The notes: a model not told the origin generated them from the letters alone. A stretch of 54,959 nucleotides of DNA from Oscillospiraceae bacterium (GCA_902786285.1 CADABX010000005.1:1-54959); one strand, 5' to 3'; shown: positions 37,204-46,612, counted from the stretch's first letter. Translations and numbers: made by a program.

Positions 37204-37292
37204 ACGAATAAAACAATTCCTTTCCCTACGCGGCGAATTGTTTTCCTCCGCCGCACGAACCCCTTCCGTCAGTGCGCTGTGCGCACTGCCTT

Positions 37293-37356
37293 CTCGCCTG
37301 CCGGCTCGGTCGGCGCTTCTGCCTGCGGCAGAGGTCTCCACCGGAGACCCGCGCCC
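37293..37356 (+). repeat. Dispersed repeat R2 copy
   Basis: This copy is nearly identical to 43748-43811 in the same orientation and to 35530-35591 inverted. It contains the palindrome GCCTGCGGC and a hairpin around GGTCTCCACCGGAGACC. Confidence 0.8.
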
Positions 37357-37499
37357 TTCCCCAAAGGGGACGGCAGCTATGGTGGCTGCCTGCGGCAGCA
37401 TTCAGACCGGCGCGTCACTGTCGACTGTTGACCGATTCGGTTAGCCAAATCTAACATTTTTCTTTTTTGTCGAAATCCCTACCCAATCCGGCAAAGTTA

Positions 37500-37535
37500 T
37501 GCTATAATTCTTGTGACTATGACGTTTTTGTCATA
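37500..37535 (+). promoter_or_regulatory. Extended -10 promoter and operator-like palindrome of the hydrogenase operon
   Basis: TGC-TATAAT (TATAAT at 37503-37508) is followed by TATGACGTTTTTGTCATA (37518-37535), a 6-6-6 perfect inverted repeat covering the expected transcription start. A redox regulator is a natural candidate, but the site is not a clear Rex or FNR box. Confidence 0.5.
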
Positions 37536-37584
37536 CGAGAAAAACGTGTAACCTGAGCTTATACGAAGAAACGGAGGAACCCCC

Positions 37585-39414
37585 TTGAGCAGATTAACCA
37601 TTCCGACCCCGGCGCGCGCGCAGGGTGTGATCGATACGCTCTACAGCGACCTCGGCCGCCGGCTGCAATCCAATCCGGTCGGCGTTTGCCCTGTGGATAT
37701 GGCAAGCGCGTTCGTCAATCTTTGCCACAGCCAGTCCTGCGGCAAATGCACCCCCTGCCGGATCGGCCTCGGCCAGCTGCACAATCTGCTGGAACGTGTG
37801 CTGAATGGCGACGCCGACGAAGGCACACTCGAACTGATTGAAAAAACCGCCCGCGTCATCTCTGTCACGGCGGACTGCGCTATCGGCTATGAAGCGGCAA
37901 AGCTCGTTTTGCGCTCGCTTTCTGCCAGCCGCGACGACTACGAAGCCCATCTGCAGGGCAACTGCACCGCGCACTTTGACGCGCCGGTGCCGTGTGTGTC
38001 GCTGTGTCCGGCTCATGTGGACATCCCGGGCTATATCGCGCTGGTGCAGGCCGGCCGCTACGCCGACGCGGTGCGCCTGATCCGCAAAGACAACCCGTTC
38101 CCGTCCGCCTGCGCGCTCATCTGTGAGCATCCGTGTGAATCGCACTGCCGCCGCCGTCTGATCGACGACGCGCTCAACATCCGCGGGCTCAAGCGCATGG
38201 CGGTGGACTGCGCCGGCGACGTACCCGTGCCGGCAAGCGCCGAGGCTACCGGCAAAACTGTCGCCGTCATCGGCGGCGGCCCGTCCGGCCTTTCCGCGGC
38301 GTATTATCTCGCCCTCATGGGTCACAGCGTAACCGTGTTTGAAAAACGCAAACAGCTCGGCGGCATGCTGCGCTACGGCATCCCGAGCTACCGGCTGCCG
38401 CGTGAAACGCTGGACGCGGAGATCCAATCGATCCTTTCCGCCGGCATCACCGCCAAAACGGGCGTCGACATCGGCACGGACATTTCCTTTGCCGCCCTCA
38501 AAGCGGACTTCGACGCCGTGTATATCTCCATCGGCGCCCACACCGACAACAAGCTCGGCATCGAAGGCGAAACCGGCAAGGGCGTCATCTCCGCCGTACA
38601 GATGCTGCGCGGGATCGGCGACAATGAGCTGCCCGATTTCAAAAACAAAAACATCATCATCGTCGGCGGCGGCAACGTCGCCATGGACTGCACGCGCAGC
38701 GCGATGCGTCTGGGCGCCAAAACGGTGACCTGCGTCTATCGCCGCCGCAAGGAGGACATGACCGCATTGCCCGAAGAGGTGGAGGGCGCCATCGCCGAGG
38801 GCTGCGAAGTGATGGAGCTTGCCGCGCCGGTGCGCATTGAGCTTGGCGAAAACGGCGAAGCGAAAGCGCTTTGGGTCCAGCCGCAGATGATCTCCAACAT
38901 CTCGCGCGGCAGACCGGCGCCGGTCAAGGCCGACGCGCCCGAACAGCGGCTCGACGCCGATGTGATCGTCGTCGCCATCGGCCAGGCGATCGAATCCGAA
39001 CACTTTGCCGCAAACGGCATTGAAACCAAATGGGGCCGCATCGTGGCCGATATGGACACCTTTGTCAAGGACAATGACGGCGTGTTCTCCGGCGGCGACT
39101 GCGTCACCGGTCCCGCCACGGCCATCCGCGCCATCGCGGCAGGCAAAACGGCGGCCGCCAATATCGACAACTACCTCGGCTTCCACCACGAGATCTCCGT
39201 GGACGTCGAGATCCCTGCTGCGCCGATTGCCATCCAGCCGCCGTGCGGCCGGATCAATTTGCCGGAGCGTCCGGCGGCAGAGCGCAGAAACGACTTCAAG
39301 CTGATGGAATACGCCATGACGATTCAGCAGGCTGCGCAGGAATCGGCGCGTTGTCTGCGCTGCGACCACCACGGCTACGGCAGCTTCAAAGGAGGCAGAG
39401 AATGCAAATGGTAA
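37585..39414 (+). CDS. NuoF-type Fe-S domain fused to GltD-type flavoprotein, 609 aa
   Basis: The first 110 residues carry the NuoF C-terminal 4Fe-4S motif 'SCGKCTPCRIG' (51-61) and a later single Cys ('VTADCAIG'), without the FMN/NADH part of NuoF. The remainder is the glutamate synthase small subunit/NfnB-like module: cysteine clusters ('CVSLCPAHVDIPGYI', 'CEHPCESHCRR'), an FAD motif 'VAVIGGGPSGLSAA', an NAD(P) motif 'IIVGGGNVAMDCTRSA', and a final Cys pair 'ARCLRCD'. It most likely carries electrons between NAD(P)H and the hydrogenase encoded next, whose start it overlaps by 13 nt. The start is TTG with GGAGG upstream. Confidence 0.88.
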   Translation: MSRLTIPTPARAQGVIDTLYSDLGRRLQSNPVGVCPVDMASAFVNLCHSQSCGKCTPCRIGLGQLHNLLERVLNGDADEGTLELIEKTARVISVTADCAIGYEAAKLVLRSLSASRDDYEAHLQGNCTAHFDAPVPCVSLCPAHVDIPGYIALVQAGRYADAVRLIRKDNPFPSACALICEHPCESHCRRRLIDDALNIRGLKRMAVDCAGDVPVPASAEATGKTVAVIGGGPSGLSAAYYLALMGHSVTVFEKRKQLGGMLRYGIPSYRLPRETLDAEIQSILSAGITAKTGVDIGTDISFAALKADFDAVYISIGAHTDNKLGIEGETGKGVISAVQMLRGIGDNELPDFKNKNIIIVGGGNVAMDCTRSAMRLGAKTVTCVYRRRKEDMTALPEEVEGAIAEGCEVMELAAPVRIELGENGEAKALWVQPQMISNISRGRPAPVKADAPEQRLDADVIVVAIGQAIESEHFAANGIETKWGRIVADMDTFVKDNDGVFSGGDCVTGPATAIRAIAAGKTAAANIDNYLGFHHEISVDVEIPAAPIAIQPPCGRINLPERPAAERRNDFKLMEYAMTIQQAAQESARCLRCDHHGYGSFKGGRECKW

Positions 39415-41132
39415 CTTTCAAGATTGACAACCGCACCGCAGAAGTGCCGGCCGGCACCACGATTCTCGAAGCCGCCAGCAAGCTCGGCATCGCCATCCCG
39501 ACGCTGTGCTATTTCAAGAATCTCAACGATATCGGCGCGTGCCGCGTGTGCGTGGTCGAAATCGAAGGCGAAGAACGCCTGTTTGCCGCGTGCAACACGC
39601 CCGCGATGGACGGCATGGTCGTCTTTACCAATTCGCCGCGCGTGCGCGAAGCAAGACGCGTCAACGTGGAGCTGATCCTTTCCGAACACGACTGCCACTG
39701 CCCCACCTGCGTGCGAAGCGGCAACTGCAAGCTGCAGGAGGTTGCAAACGACCTCAACATCCTCGGCGACGTCTATGACATGCAGCCCGAGCGCAACAAG
39801 CCAGACGGCGGTTTTCCGCTGATCCGCACGGCGTCCAAGTGCATCAAGTGCATGCGCTGCGTGCAGGTTTGCGACAAGGTGCAGTCGCTGAATATCTGGG
39901 AAGTGACCGGCACCGGTTCGCGCACCACGATCGGTGTGAAAAACGGCAAAAAGATCTGGGACACCGACTGCTCGCTGTGCGGCCAGTGCATCACCCACTG
40001 CCCCACCGGCGCCCTGCGCGCCCGCGACGACACAGACAAAGTCTATGCCGCGCTGGCAGACCCTGAAATCACCACCGTTGTCCAGATCGCGCCCGCCGTG
40101 CGTTCGGCGTGGGCGGAACAGCTCGGCCTTTCCAAAGAGGAAGCCACCGAAGCGCGTATGGTCGCCGCGGTGAAAGCCCTCGGCTTTGACTATGTGTTCG
40201 ACACCGATTTTGCCGCCGACCTCACGATCATGGAGGAGGGCAGCGAATTCCTTGACCGGCTGCAAAACGGCGGCACGCTGCCGCTGATGACCTCGTGCTG
40301 CCCGGGCTGGGTGCGGTTCCTCAAGGGTCAGTATCCCGAGCTGACCGACAATCTGTCCAGCGCCAAGAGCCCGCAGCAGATGTTCGGCGCAGTTGCCAAA
40401 AGCTACTTTGCCGAAAAGATCGGCGTCGATCCCCACAAGATCTTCTGTGTGTCCGTCATGCCCTGCACGGCAAAAAAACACGAGGTTACCATCCCGGCGC
40501 TCAGTGACGCCTGCGGCGACCCGGATGTGGATATCGCGCTGACCACGCGCGAGCTGGCGCGGATGCTCAAGGCCGACCACATCAACGTCAAAGAGCTGCC
40601 CGAACTGCCGTTTGACTCCCCGCTCGGTACAGCGACCGGCGCCGGCGTCATCTTCGGCGCCACCGGCGGTGTGATGGAAGCGGCACTGCGCTCGGCCTAT
40701 TTCCTTGCCACCGGCAAGAATCCGGACGCAGACGCATTTAAAGATGTGCGCGGCCTCGACGGCTGGAAGGAAGCGACCTATGACGTGGCCGGCACCCCGG
40801 TGCGCGCGGCAATCGCCAGCGGTCTCGGTAACGCCAGACGCTTGATCGAAGCGGTCAAAGCGGGCAAGGTGCAGTACGACTTTATCGAAGTCATGGCCTG
40901 TCCCGGCGGCTGCGCCGGCGGCGGCGGACAGCCGATCCACGACGGCGAAGAAAAAGCCGGCGAACGCGGCGAGATCCTGTATACGCTCGACAAAAATATG
41001 CCGCTGCGCTTCTCCCACGAAAACCCGGAGATCACAAAGCTCTATGCGGATTTCATGGAAAAACCGCTCTCCCACAAAGCGCATCACCTGCTCCACACCG
41101 ACCACCACGCGTGGGAGATGCCGCAGCAGTAA
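39402..41132 (+). CDS. hydA: [FeFe] hydrogenase catalytic subunit, 576 aa
   Basis: Domains in order: a 2Fe-2S ferredoxin-like domain (Cys36, 47, 50, 64), a His-Cys3 cluster motif ('HDCHCPTCVRSGNC'), two 4Fe-4S clusters (Cys147/150/153/157 and 190/193/196/200), then the H-cluster domain with L1 'TSCCPGWVRF' (297-306), L2 'MPCTAKKHE' (353-361) and L3 'MACPGGCAGGGG' (498-509). All H-cluster cysteines are present, so it should be active in H2 formation or uptake. No hydE/F/G maturases are in the window. Adjacency to a GltD-like partner fits the glutamate-synthase-linked group A2 type. GGAGG lies 6 nt before the ATG. Confidence 0.95.
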   Translation: MQMVTFKIDNRTAEVPAGTTILEAASKLGIAIPTLCYFKNLNDIGACRVCVVEIEGEERLFAACNTPAMDGMVVFTNSPRVREARRVNVELILSEHDCHCPTCVRSGNCKLQEVANDLNILGDVYDMQPERNKPDGGFPLIRTASKCIKCMRCVQVCDKVQSLNIWEVTGTGSRTTIGVKNGKKIWDTDCSLCGQCITHCPTGALRARDDTDKVYAALADPEITTVVQIAPAVRSAWAEQLGLSKEEATEARMVAAVKALGFDYVFDTDFAADLTIMEEGSEFLDRLQNGGTLPLMTSCCPGWVRFLKGQYPELTDNLSSAKSPQQMFGAVAKSYFAEKIGVDPHKIFCVSVMPCTAKKHEVTIPALSDACGDPDVDIALTTRELARMLKADHINVKELPELPFDSPLGTATGAGVIFGATGGVMEAALRSAYFLATGKNPDADAFKDVRGLDGWKEATYDVAGTPVRAAIASGLGNARRLIEAVKAGKVQYDFIEVMACPGGCAGGGGQPIHDGEEKAGERGEILYTLDKNMPLRFSHENPEITKLYADFMEKPLSHKAHHLLHTDHHAWEMPQQ

Positions 41133-41162
41133 ACCGGCAAGCTGCAATCATCAGCCATTTTT

Positions 41163-41190
41163 GGGCGCCGCAAAAGCGGCGCCCTTATTC
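41163..41190 (+). terminator. Intrinsic terminator of the hydrogenase operon
   Basis: The stem GGGCGCCGC/GCGGCGCCC (41163-41171 with 41176-41184, loop AAAA), followed by TTATTCT. Confidence 0.75.
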
Positions 41191-41206
41191 TGTGTACTGC
41201 GCACGA

Positions 41207-41233
41207 AAAAAACGCCCCGCCGGGCGTTTTTTT
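41207..41233. terminator. Bidirectional intrinsic terminator
   Basis: AAAAAACGCCC/GGGCGTTTTTT (41207-41217 with 41222-41232) abuts the araD stop codon and serves the leftward araD operon and, as a back-up, the hydrogenase operon. Confidence 0.85.
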
Positions 41234-41918
41234 ATTTTTGTCCGTAATACGCGTTTTTGCCGTGCTTTCTGAGGAAGTGCTTGTCCAGCAGCTCCTGCTG
41301 CATCCGCGGCAGATCCGGGTTGAGCAGCATCGCGTGCCACGCCATGAAGGCGACCTCTTCGAGCACCACCGCCTTGTGCACCGCTTCCATCGCGTCCTTG
41401 CCCCAGGCGAACGGGCCGTGGGAATGCACCAGCACCGCCGGGACGTCCATCGCGTTGTCGCCGACGGTTTCCAAAATCACCGTGCCCGTCTCCTTTTCAT
41501 AGGCGCCGGCGATCTCGGCAGGGGTCATGCGGCGCGACACGGGAATGTCGCCGTAAAAGTCGTCCGCGTGGGTGGTGCCGAGCGCCGGGATCGACAGCCC
41601 TGCCTGCGCAAAGGTGGTGGCCCAGCGCGAATGGGTATGCACCACGCCGCCGATTGCGGGGTATGCTTTATACAGCTCCAGATGCGTCGGCGTGTCACTC
41701 GACGGGTTGAGCGTGCCTTCAACGATGTGACCTTCGAGATCGACCACGACCATATCATCCGCCGTCATTGTTTCATAGGATACGCCGGAGGGCTTGATGA
41801 CCACAAGGTTCGTTGCGCGGTCGATCGCGGAGACGTTGCCCCAGGTGAAGGTGACAAGATTGTGCTTCGGCAGCAGCAAATTTGCCTGCAAAACCGTTTC
41901 TTTGAGTTGTTCCAGCAT
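41232..41918 (-). CDS. araD: L-ribulose-5-phosphate 4-epimerase-type class II aldolase, 228 aa
   Basis: Zinc-ligand histidines are in '[17 protein letters not shown]' and '[12 protein letters not shown]', and '[14 protein letters not shown]' with '[13 protein letters not shown]' forms the phosphate site, all typical of AraD. It interconverts L-ribulose-5-P and D-xylulose-5-P. It starts 3 nt after the sugar kinase, forming a two-gene operon. No araA isomerase or transporter is in the window, so a ribulose, xylulose or related pentulose may be the real substrate. Confidence 0.93.
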   Translation of the reverse strand: MLEQLKETVLQANLLLPKHNLVTFTWGNVSAIDRATNLVVIKPSGVSYETMTADDMVVVDLEGHIVEGTLNPSSDTPTHLELYKAYPAIGGVVHTHSRWATTFAQAGLSIPALGTTHADDFYGDIPVSRRMTPAEIAGAYEKETGTVILETVGDNAMDVPAVLVHSHGPFAWGKDAMEAVHKAVVLEEVAFMAWHAMLLNPDLPRMQQELLDKHFLRKHGKNAYYGQK

Positions 41919-41921
41919 CCT

Positions 41922-43493
41922 TTATTCCTCCCCGTAAAGCACGTTTTGCGCCGTTTTTTCAAGCGGCAGCGCCTGTTTGTAGCGCGCCTTGTATTGTGCA
42001 AATCCGGCCGTGTCCTTGGGGTCGGGCTGCACGGTTGTCTGCGCGGCGTCTTTAAACACGCGTTTTGCCAGATAGTCCGCCAGCGAAAGACCGCCGCCCT
42101 CGAGCAGATACATCGCAAGGATCGCCATGCCCCACGGACCGCCGACCGACGCGGTCTGCATCACCGTGACCGGGCTGCCGGTGGCAGCCGCCATCATCCG
42201 CTGGCCGGCATTTGCCGCTTTGAAAAAGCCGCCGTGGCCGTACAGGCAGTCGATCGCGACCTGCTCTTTTTGCAGCAGCTCCATGCCGATGGACAGTGTT
42301 GCGAGCGCGGAAAACAGGAGATTGCGCGCAAAGTTCGGAAACGTCAGCGCACTGCCGCGCGGGCGCAGGAAGAGCGGCACACCGGTCTTGACGCCGGTGA
42401 TGGATTCGCCGGACAGGTAGTTATAGGACAGCAGACCGCCGCAGTCCGCGTCGCCGCCGAGCGCGGTGTTGTAAATCAGATCGAGCACCTGCCCTTTTGT
42501 GAGTGACTGTCCGCTCTGCGCAGCAAAGCCGCCGAGCATCGCGGCCCAGGCATCGATATCAGCAGAGCAGTTGTTGCAATGCACCATCGCCACGGGCGAC
42601 CCGTCGGGCGTGGTGACCATGTCGATTTCGGGATAGACATTCTTCAGCGGGCGTTCCAGCACAACCATGGCGAATACGGACGTGCCGGCGGAAACGTTGC
42701 CGGTGCGCGGCTTCACACTGTTGGTCGCCACCATGCCGGTCCCGGCGTCGCCTTCGGGCGGACAAAGCGGGATCCCGGGCTGCAAAACGCCGGTCGGGTC
42801 AAGCAGCAGCGCGCCTTCTTTCGTGAGCGTACCGGCCGCCTGTCCTGCCGTGCGCACTTCGGGCAGCAGATCGCGCAGCTTCCACGGATAGCCGCCGCAC
42901 AGGGCGTCGAACTTTGCGAGCATCGTTTTGTCATAGTCGCACGTCGCATCGTCGATCGGGAACATCCCCGCCGCTTCGCCCACACCGACCGTGCGCACGC
43001 CGGTCAGCCGGTAATGCAAATAGCCGGCAAGCGTGGTCAGCGCGCGGATGTCCTTCACGTGCGCTTCGCCGTTCAGCATCGCCTGATACAGATGCGCCAC
43101 ACTCCAGCGTTCGGGGATGTTAAAGCGGAACAGCGCCGTCAACTTCTTTGCCGCGTCGCCGGTCGTCGTGTTGCGCCAGGTACGAAACGGCACCAGAAAC
43201 CGGTCGTTTTCGTCGAGCGCGATATAGCCGTGCATCATGGCGGAAATCCCGATGGCGCCCACAGTCGTCAGCGGCGCGCCGTATTTGTCGCAGACCTGTT
43301 TTGACAGAGCCGCAAACGACTGCTGCAGCGCGGTTAAAATCTCGTCGTGCCCATAGGTCCAGTAGCCGCCTTCAAAGCTGTTTTCCCAATCGTAGACGCC
43401 TTCTGCGCGGACGCGAAAGCTTTGGTCGATCAAGACCGCCTTGACACGGGTGGAGCCGAACTCGATGCCGAGGGTCATTGTGCTAAAATTCAT
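41922..43493 (-). CDS. FGGY-family carbohydrate kinase, 523 aa
   Basis: The N-terminal phosphate motif 'TLGIEFGSTRVKAVLID' and the family signature region around 'GTGMVATNSVKPRTGNVSAGTSVFAMVVLE' are visible, with the second ATPase domain 'LLQKEQVAIDCLYGHGGFFK'. Length fits ribulokinase/xylulokinase. Coupling to araD suggests phosphorylation of L-ribulose or another ketopentose. The start at 43493 follows AAAGGAG; a TTG 21 nt upstream overlaps that site. The region before it is repeat DNA with no clear promoter. Confidence 0.9.
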   Translation of the reverse strand: MNFSTMTLGIEFGSTRVKAVLIDQSFRVRAEGVYDWENSFEGGYWTYGHDEILTALQQSFAALSKQVCDKYGAPLTTVGAIGISAMMHGYIALDENDRFLVPFRTWRNTTTGDAAKKLTALFRFNIPERWSVAHLYQAMLNGEAHVKDIRALTTLAGYLHYRLTGVRTVGVGEAAGMFPIDDATCDYDKTMLAKFDALCGGYPWKLRDLLPEVRTAGQAAGTLTKEGALLLDPTGVLQPGIPLCPPEGDAGTGMVATNSVKPRTGNVSAGTSVFAMVVLERPLKNVYPEIDMVTTPDGSPVAMVHCNNCSADIDAWAAMLGGFAAQSGQSLTKGQVLDLIYNTALGGDADCGGLLSYNYLSGESITGVKTGVPLFLRPRGSALTFPNFARNLLFSALATLSIGMELLQKEQVAIDCLYGHGGFFKAANAGQRMMAAATGSPVTVMQTASVGGPWGMAILAMYLLEGGGLSLADYLAKRVFKDAAQTTVQPDPKDTAGFAQYKARYKQALPLEKTAQNVLYGEE

Positions 43494-43511
43494 AAGCAGA
43501 GTCTCCTTTTT

Positions 43512-43735
43512 CAAATTCGGAATGCGGAATTCGGAATTCGGAATTGCGGTCGCGTGTCAACGCGCGGCAATCGGATGTTCTGCCCCGCGGTGCGAACGAT
43601 CTGAAGCCGAAAACGGGTAGATTGTATCCGCTGAACAGTTTGAAGACAGAATCTGATCATCCGCCAACGAACAGATTTGTAACGCTTTAACGGTAAAGGG
43701 TTAACCTTGCCTTTACACTTTGACGCATCGCGCTA
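43512..43735 (-). repeat. Dispersed repeat R1 copy (inverted relative to 50531-50748)
   Basis: The reverse complement aligns over its whole length with 50531-50748, ending in a GGAATTC tandem tract. Together with R2 it fills the gap between rlmH and the kinase; no gene is visible. Confidence 0.8.
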
Positions 43736-43747
43736 TGCGCGGCGTAT

Positions 43748-43811
43748 CTCGTCTGCCGACTCGGTCGGCGCTTTTGCCTGCGGCAAAGGTCTCCACTGGA
43801 GACCCGCGCCC
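43748..43811 (+). repeat. Dispersed repeat R2 copy
   Basis: Same family as 37293-37356; differences are mostly compensatory within the stems (for example TGCCTGCGGCA arms and GGTCTCCACTGGAGACC). A second tandem GGAATTC-type tract follows at 43816-43845. Confidence 0.8.
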
Positions 43812-43844
43812 CATAATTCCGAATTCCGAATTCCGCATTCCGAA

Positions 43845-44327
43845 TTATTTATGGTACTTGCTTCCCCGCTCGATCTGTTTGGCGCGATAAATCTGTTCGA
43901 GCAGCATCACGCGAAAGAGCTGGTGGGGAAAGGTCATGGCGCTGACGGACAGGCGGCAGTCGGCGCGGCGTTTAACGGCGTCCGAAAGCCCGAACGAGCC
44001 GCCGATGACAAAGCAGACCTTGTCCTTGCCCGCCGTGGCATAATCACTGAGCAGCCGGCTGAACCGTTCGCTGTCCATCTGTTTCCCTTCGATGCAAAGC
44101 GCGACCACGGCCGCACCGGCGGGGATCTTGTCCAAGATCCCTGCGCCCTCTTTGTCGAGCGCCTGTCTGATCTGGCTGTCGTTCGGGTCGTCCGGCAATT
44201 TTTGCGCCGGGAGCTCGACGATCTGCAGCTTGCAAAGCGTCTGCAGCCGCTTTTGGTATTCCGCACACGCGGCGGTGAGATACGGCTCCTTGAGCCGTCC
44301 CACGCAAAGGACGGTGATCTGCTGCAT
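43845..44327 (-). CDS. rlmH: 23S rRNA (pseudouridine1915-N3)-methyltransferase, 160 aa
   Basis: This is a SPOUT-class methyltransferase with 'CVGRLKEPYLTAACAEYQKRL' at the N-terminus, the SAM-knot 'FVIGGSFGLSDAVK', 'LSVSAMTFPHQLFRVMLLEQIYRA' and the terminal 'KYHK' typical of RlmH/YbeA. It modifies the 70S ribosome at helix 69. It is 9 nt downstream of walJ and co-transcribed. Confidence 0.97.
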   Translation of the reverse strand: MQQITVLCVGRLKEPYLTAACAEYQKRLQTLCKLQIVELPAQKLPDDPNDSQIRQALDKEGAGILDKIPAGAAVVALCIEGKQMDSERFSRLLSDYATAGKDKVCFVIGGSFGLSDAVKRRADCRLSVSAMTFPHQLFRVMLLEQIYRAKQIERGSKYHK

Positions 44328-44336
44328 GCTCTCTCC

Positions 44337-45131
44337 TTAAAACAGGATCAGCCCTTCGTCGTTTTCCTTCGGGTTGACCTTTAATGTATAATCCCTGCCC
44401 AACGCGGCGCCGGCCTGCTGCAGCGCGGCATAGGTCGTCTGATAGGCGAGCTGGGGCATATTGTTCTCGGTGCTCAGATGGCCCAAAAACAGCCGCGTTG
44501 TGCCGTGATCGACAAGCTGCACCGCCACATCGGCGCACGCGTCGTTGCAAAGGTGGCCGACGTCGGACAGAATCCGCCGCTTCAAAAAATAGGGATACGG
44601 CCCGTTTTGCAGCATACCGACGTCGTGGTTCGATTCCAGCATCACAAGATCGGAGCCGAGAATGCCATGCATCACTTCGTTCGTCATATGGCCGATATCC
44701 GTGGCAACGGAAACCTTGCGCTCGTCGGGCAGCGTCACGGTGTAGCCGCAGGGTTCGTTGGCGTCGTGCGGCGTCGGAAACGCGCGCACACACAGGTCGC
44801 CGACCGGGATCTCTTTGCCGCACTCCACAAAATCGCACGGAAAATCGCCGTCGAGCGCACCGGCTTCGTGCATTCCCTGCATTGTGCCGCGGGTGGCGTA
44901 GACCGGCAGATGGAGCTGCGACGCGAGCACACGGATGCCTTTGATATGGTCGGCGTGCTCGTGGGTCACAAAGATCGCGCGGATGCTTTTGGGGTCGATG
45001 TCGCGGTTTTGCAGCGCGGTACGGATGCGCTTGGCGCTGACGCCGGCGTCGATCAAAATCCCCGTGCTGCCCGACCCGATGTAGGTCGCGTTGCCGGAGG
45101 AGGAGGAAAAGAGCGAACAAAATCTTGCCAT
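44337..45131 (-). CDS. walJ: MBL-fold metallohydrolase, YycJ/WalJ type, 264 aa
   Basis: The start 'MARFCSLFSSSSGNATYIG' and the metal motif 'FVTHEHADHIKG' with a later 'VATDIGHMTNEV' and 'GHLSTENN' are typical of YycJ/WalJ, a probable DNA exonuclease of the beta-lactamase fold. In many Firmicutes walJ sits near rlmH, as here. The Zn ligands appear complete. The start is preceded by AAGGACGG. No WalRK two-component system is in the window. Confidence 0.92.
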   Translation of the reverse strand: MARFCSLFSSSSGNATYIGSGSTGILIDAGVSAKRIRTALQNRDIDPKSIRAIFVTHEHADHIKGIRVLASQLHLPVYATRGTMQGMHEAGALDGDFPCDFVECGKEIPVGDLCVRAFPTPHDANEPCGYTVTLPDERKVSVATDIGHMTNEVMHGILGSDLVMLESNHDVGMLQNGPYPYFLKRRILSDVGHLCNDACADVAVQLVDHGTTRLFLGHLSTENNMPQLAYQTTYAALQQAGAALGRDYTLKVNPKENDEGLILF

Positions 45132-45205
45132 AGGGAACCGTCCTTTAAAAAAAGTGTCTCATTGCTGGCAACAAGACACTTCATACAATCCAATATTGTC
45201 TGCGC

Positions 45206-46495
45206 TCAGCCGGCCGCGCCGCTTTGCGGTGTGTCGTCGCTGAACTCCTTGCGGTAGATATCCGCGCCGAGACCGCGCAGCTTTTCCACATAATCTTCAT
45301 AGCCGCGGTCGATAAACACGATGTTTTCGATCTCGGTTTTGCCGCGTGCCATCAGGCCGGCAATCATCATGGCGGCGCCTGCACGCAGATCGTCTGCGCG
45401 GACCGGCGCGCCGGTCAGTTCGGGAACGCCTTGAAACACGGCGATGGTGCCGTCCACCTGGACATTGGCGCCCATACGGATGAGCTGGTCCACGTAGCGG
45501 AAGCGGTTGTCCCACACGCCCTCGCTGACAAGCGACGTGCCGTTGGCCACGGTGAGCAGCACGCTCATCTGCGGCTGCATATCGGTCGGGAAGCCGGGGT
45601 GCGGCATGGTTTTGATATTGCAGCGGCGGAACTTGCCGGTGCTGATCACACGCACAGCGTCGTCGTATTCTTCGACCTTGACGCCGCATTCCAGCAGCTT
45701 TGCGGTGATGGATTCCAGATGCTTGGGGATCACATTTTTGACCAGCACGTCGCCGCCCGTTGCGGCAGCGGCCACCATATAGGTGCCGGCCTCGATCTGG
45801 TCGGGGATAATGGAATAGGTGCAGCCGTGCAGACTTTGCACGCCGTGAATCTTGATCACGTCGGTGCCTGCGCCGCGGATGTCGGCGCCCATGGCGTTGA
45901 GACAGTTTGCCAGATCCACGATATGCGGCTCCTTCGCGGCGTTTTCAATGATGGTCAGGCCCCTTGCCTTGACGGCGGAAAGCATAATGTTGATGGTTGC
46001 GCCCACGGACACCTTGTCCATGTAGATCGGGCTGCCGGTCAGATGCTCGGCGGTGGCGTTGATCATCGCGTTTTCCACTGAAACAGTTGCGCCCAGCAGT
46101 TCGAAGCCCTTGATATGCAGATCGATCGGGCGCACCCCGAAGTTGCAGCCGCCCGGGAGAGAGACCTTGGCGCGGTTAAACCGGCCGAGCAGGGCGCCGA
46201 TCAGGTAATACGACGCACGCAGCTTGCGGGTCATTTCGTGCGGGACGATGAAGGAATTGACGTGTTTGGTGTCGATTTCGACGGTGTGTTTATTGAGATA
46301 GCGGACAGAAGCTCCCATACTCGACAAAATCCGCAGCATGGTGATCACGTCGCTGATATTCGGGATATTCTCCAGGCGGCAGACGTCCTGCGCCAAAAGC
46401 GTGGCGGGGATGATGGCAACAGCGGCATTTTTGGCGCCGCTGATCTCAATTTCACCCGTCAGCCTGTTACCGCCGTGGATCACAAGCTTTTCCAA
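45206..46495 (-). CDS. murA: UDP-N-acetylglucosamine 1-carboxyvinyltransferase, 429 aa
   Basis: This enzyme transfers enolpyruvate from PEP to UDP-GlcNAc, the first committed step of peptidoglycan synthesis. 'LVIHGGNRLTGEIEISGAKNAAVAI' is the N-terminal signature and the active loop is 'LPGGCNFGVRPIDLHI' with the Cys that fosfomycin alkylates. 'PHPGFPTDMQPQM' is also diagnostic. Translation starts at TTG with AGGAG 6 nt upstream. It probably heads the murA-walJ-rlmH group. Confidence 0.97.
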   Translation of the reverse strand: MEKLVIHGGNRLTGEIEISGAKNAAVAIIPATLLAQDVCRLENIPNISDVITMLRILSSMGASVRYLNKHTVEIDTKHVNSFIVPHEMTRKLRASYYLIGALLGRFNRAKVSLPGGCNFGVRPIDLHIKGFELLGATVSVENAMINATAEHLTGSPIYMDKVSVGATINIMLSAVKARGLTIIENAAKEPHIVDLANCLNAMGADIRGAGTDVIKIHGVQSLHGCTYSIIPDQIEAGTYMVAAAATGGDVLVKNVIPKHLESITAKLLECGVKVEEYDDAVRVISTGKFRRCNIKTMPHPGFPTDMQPQMSVLLTVANGTSLVSEGVWDNRFRYVDQLIRMGANVQVDGTIAVFQGVPELTGAPVRADDLRAGAAMMIAGLMARGKTEIENIVFIDRGYEDYVEKLRGLGADIYRKEFSDDTPQSGAAG

Positions 46496-46612
46496 GAAAA
46501 TCTCCTCTTTCTCTTTGCCGGCCGGCTCTTGCGGGCGGCATCCTATATCTGAAGCTTAGAAGAACATGCAATATTTTGTATCCGGAGGGATAGAATCCCC
46601 CACTGAATACCA

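Noticed and set aside
37594-41147. Leftward frames of about 590 codons opposite the hydrogenase operon
   Set aside because: Antisense shadows of genes with unmistakable Fe-S and H-cluster motifs; no known domain.
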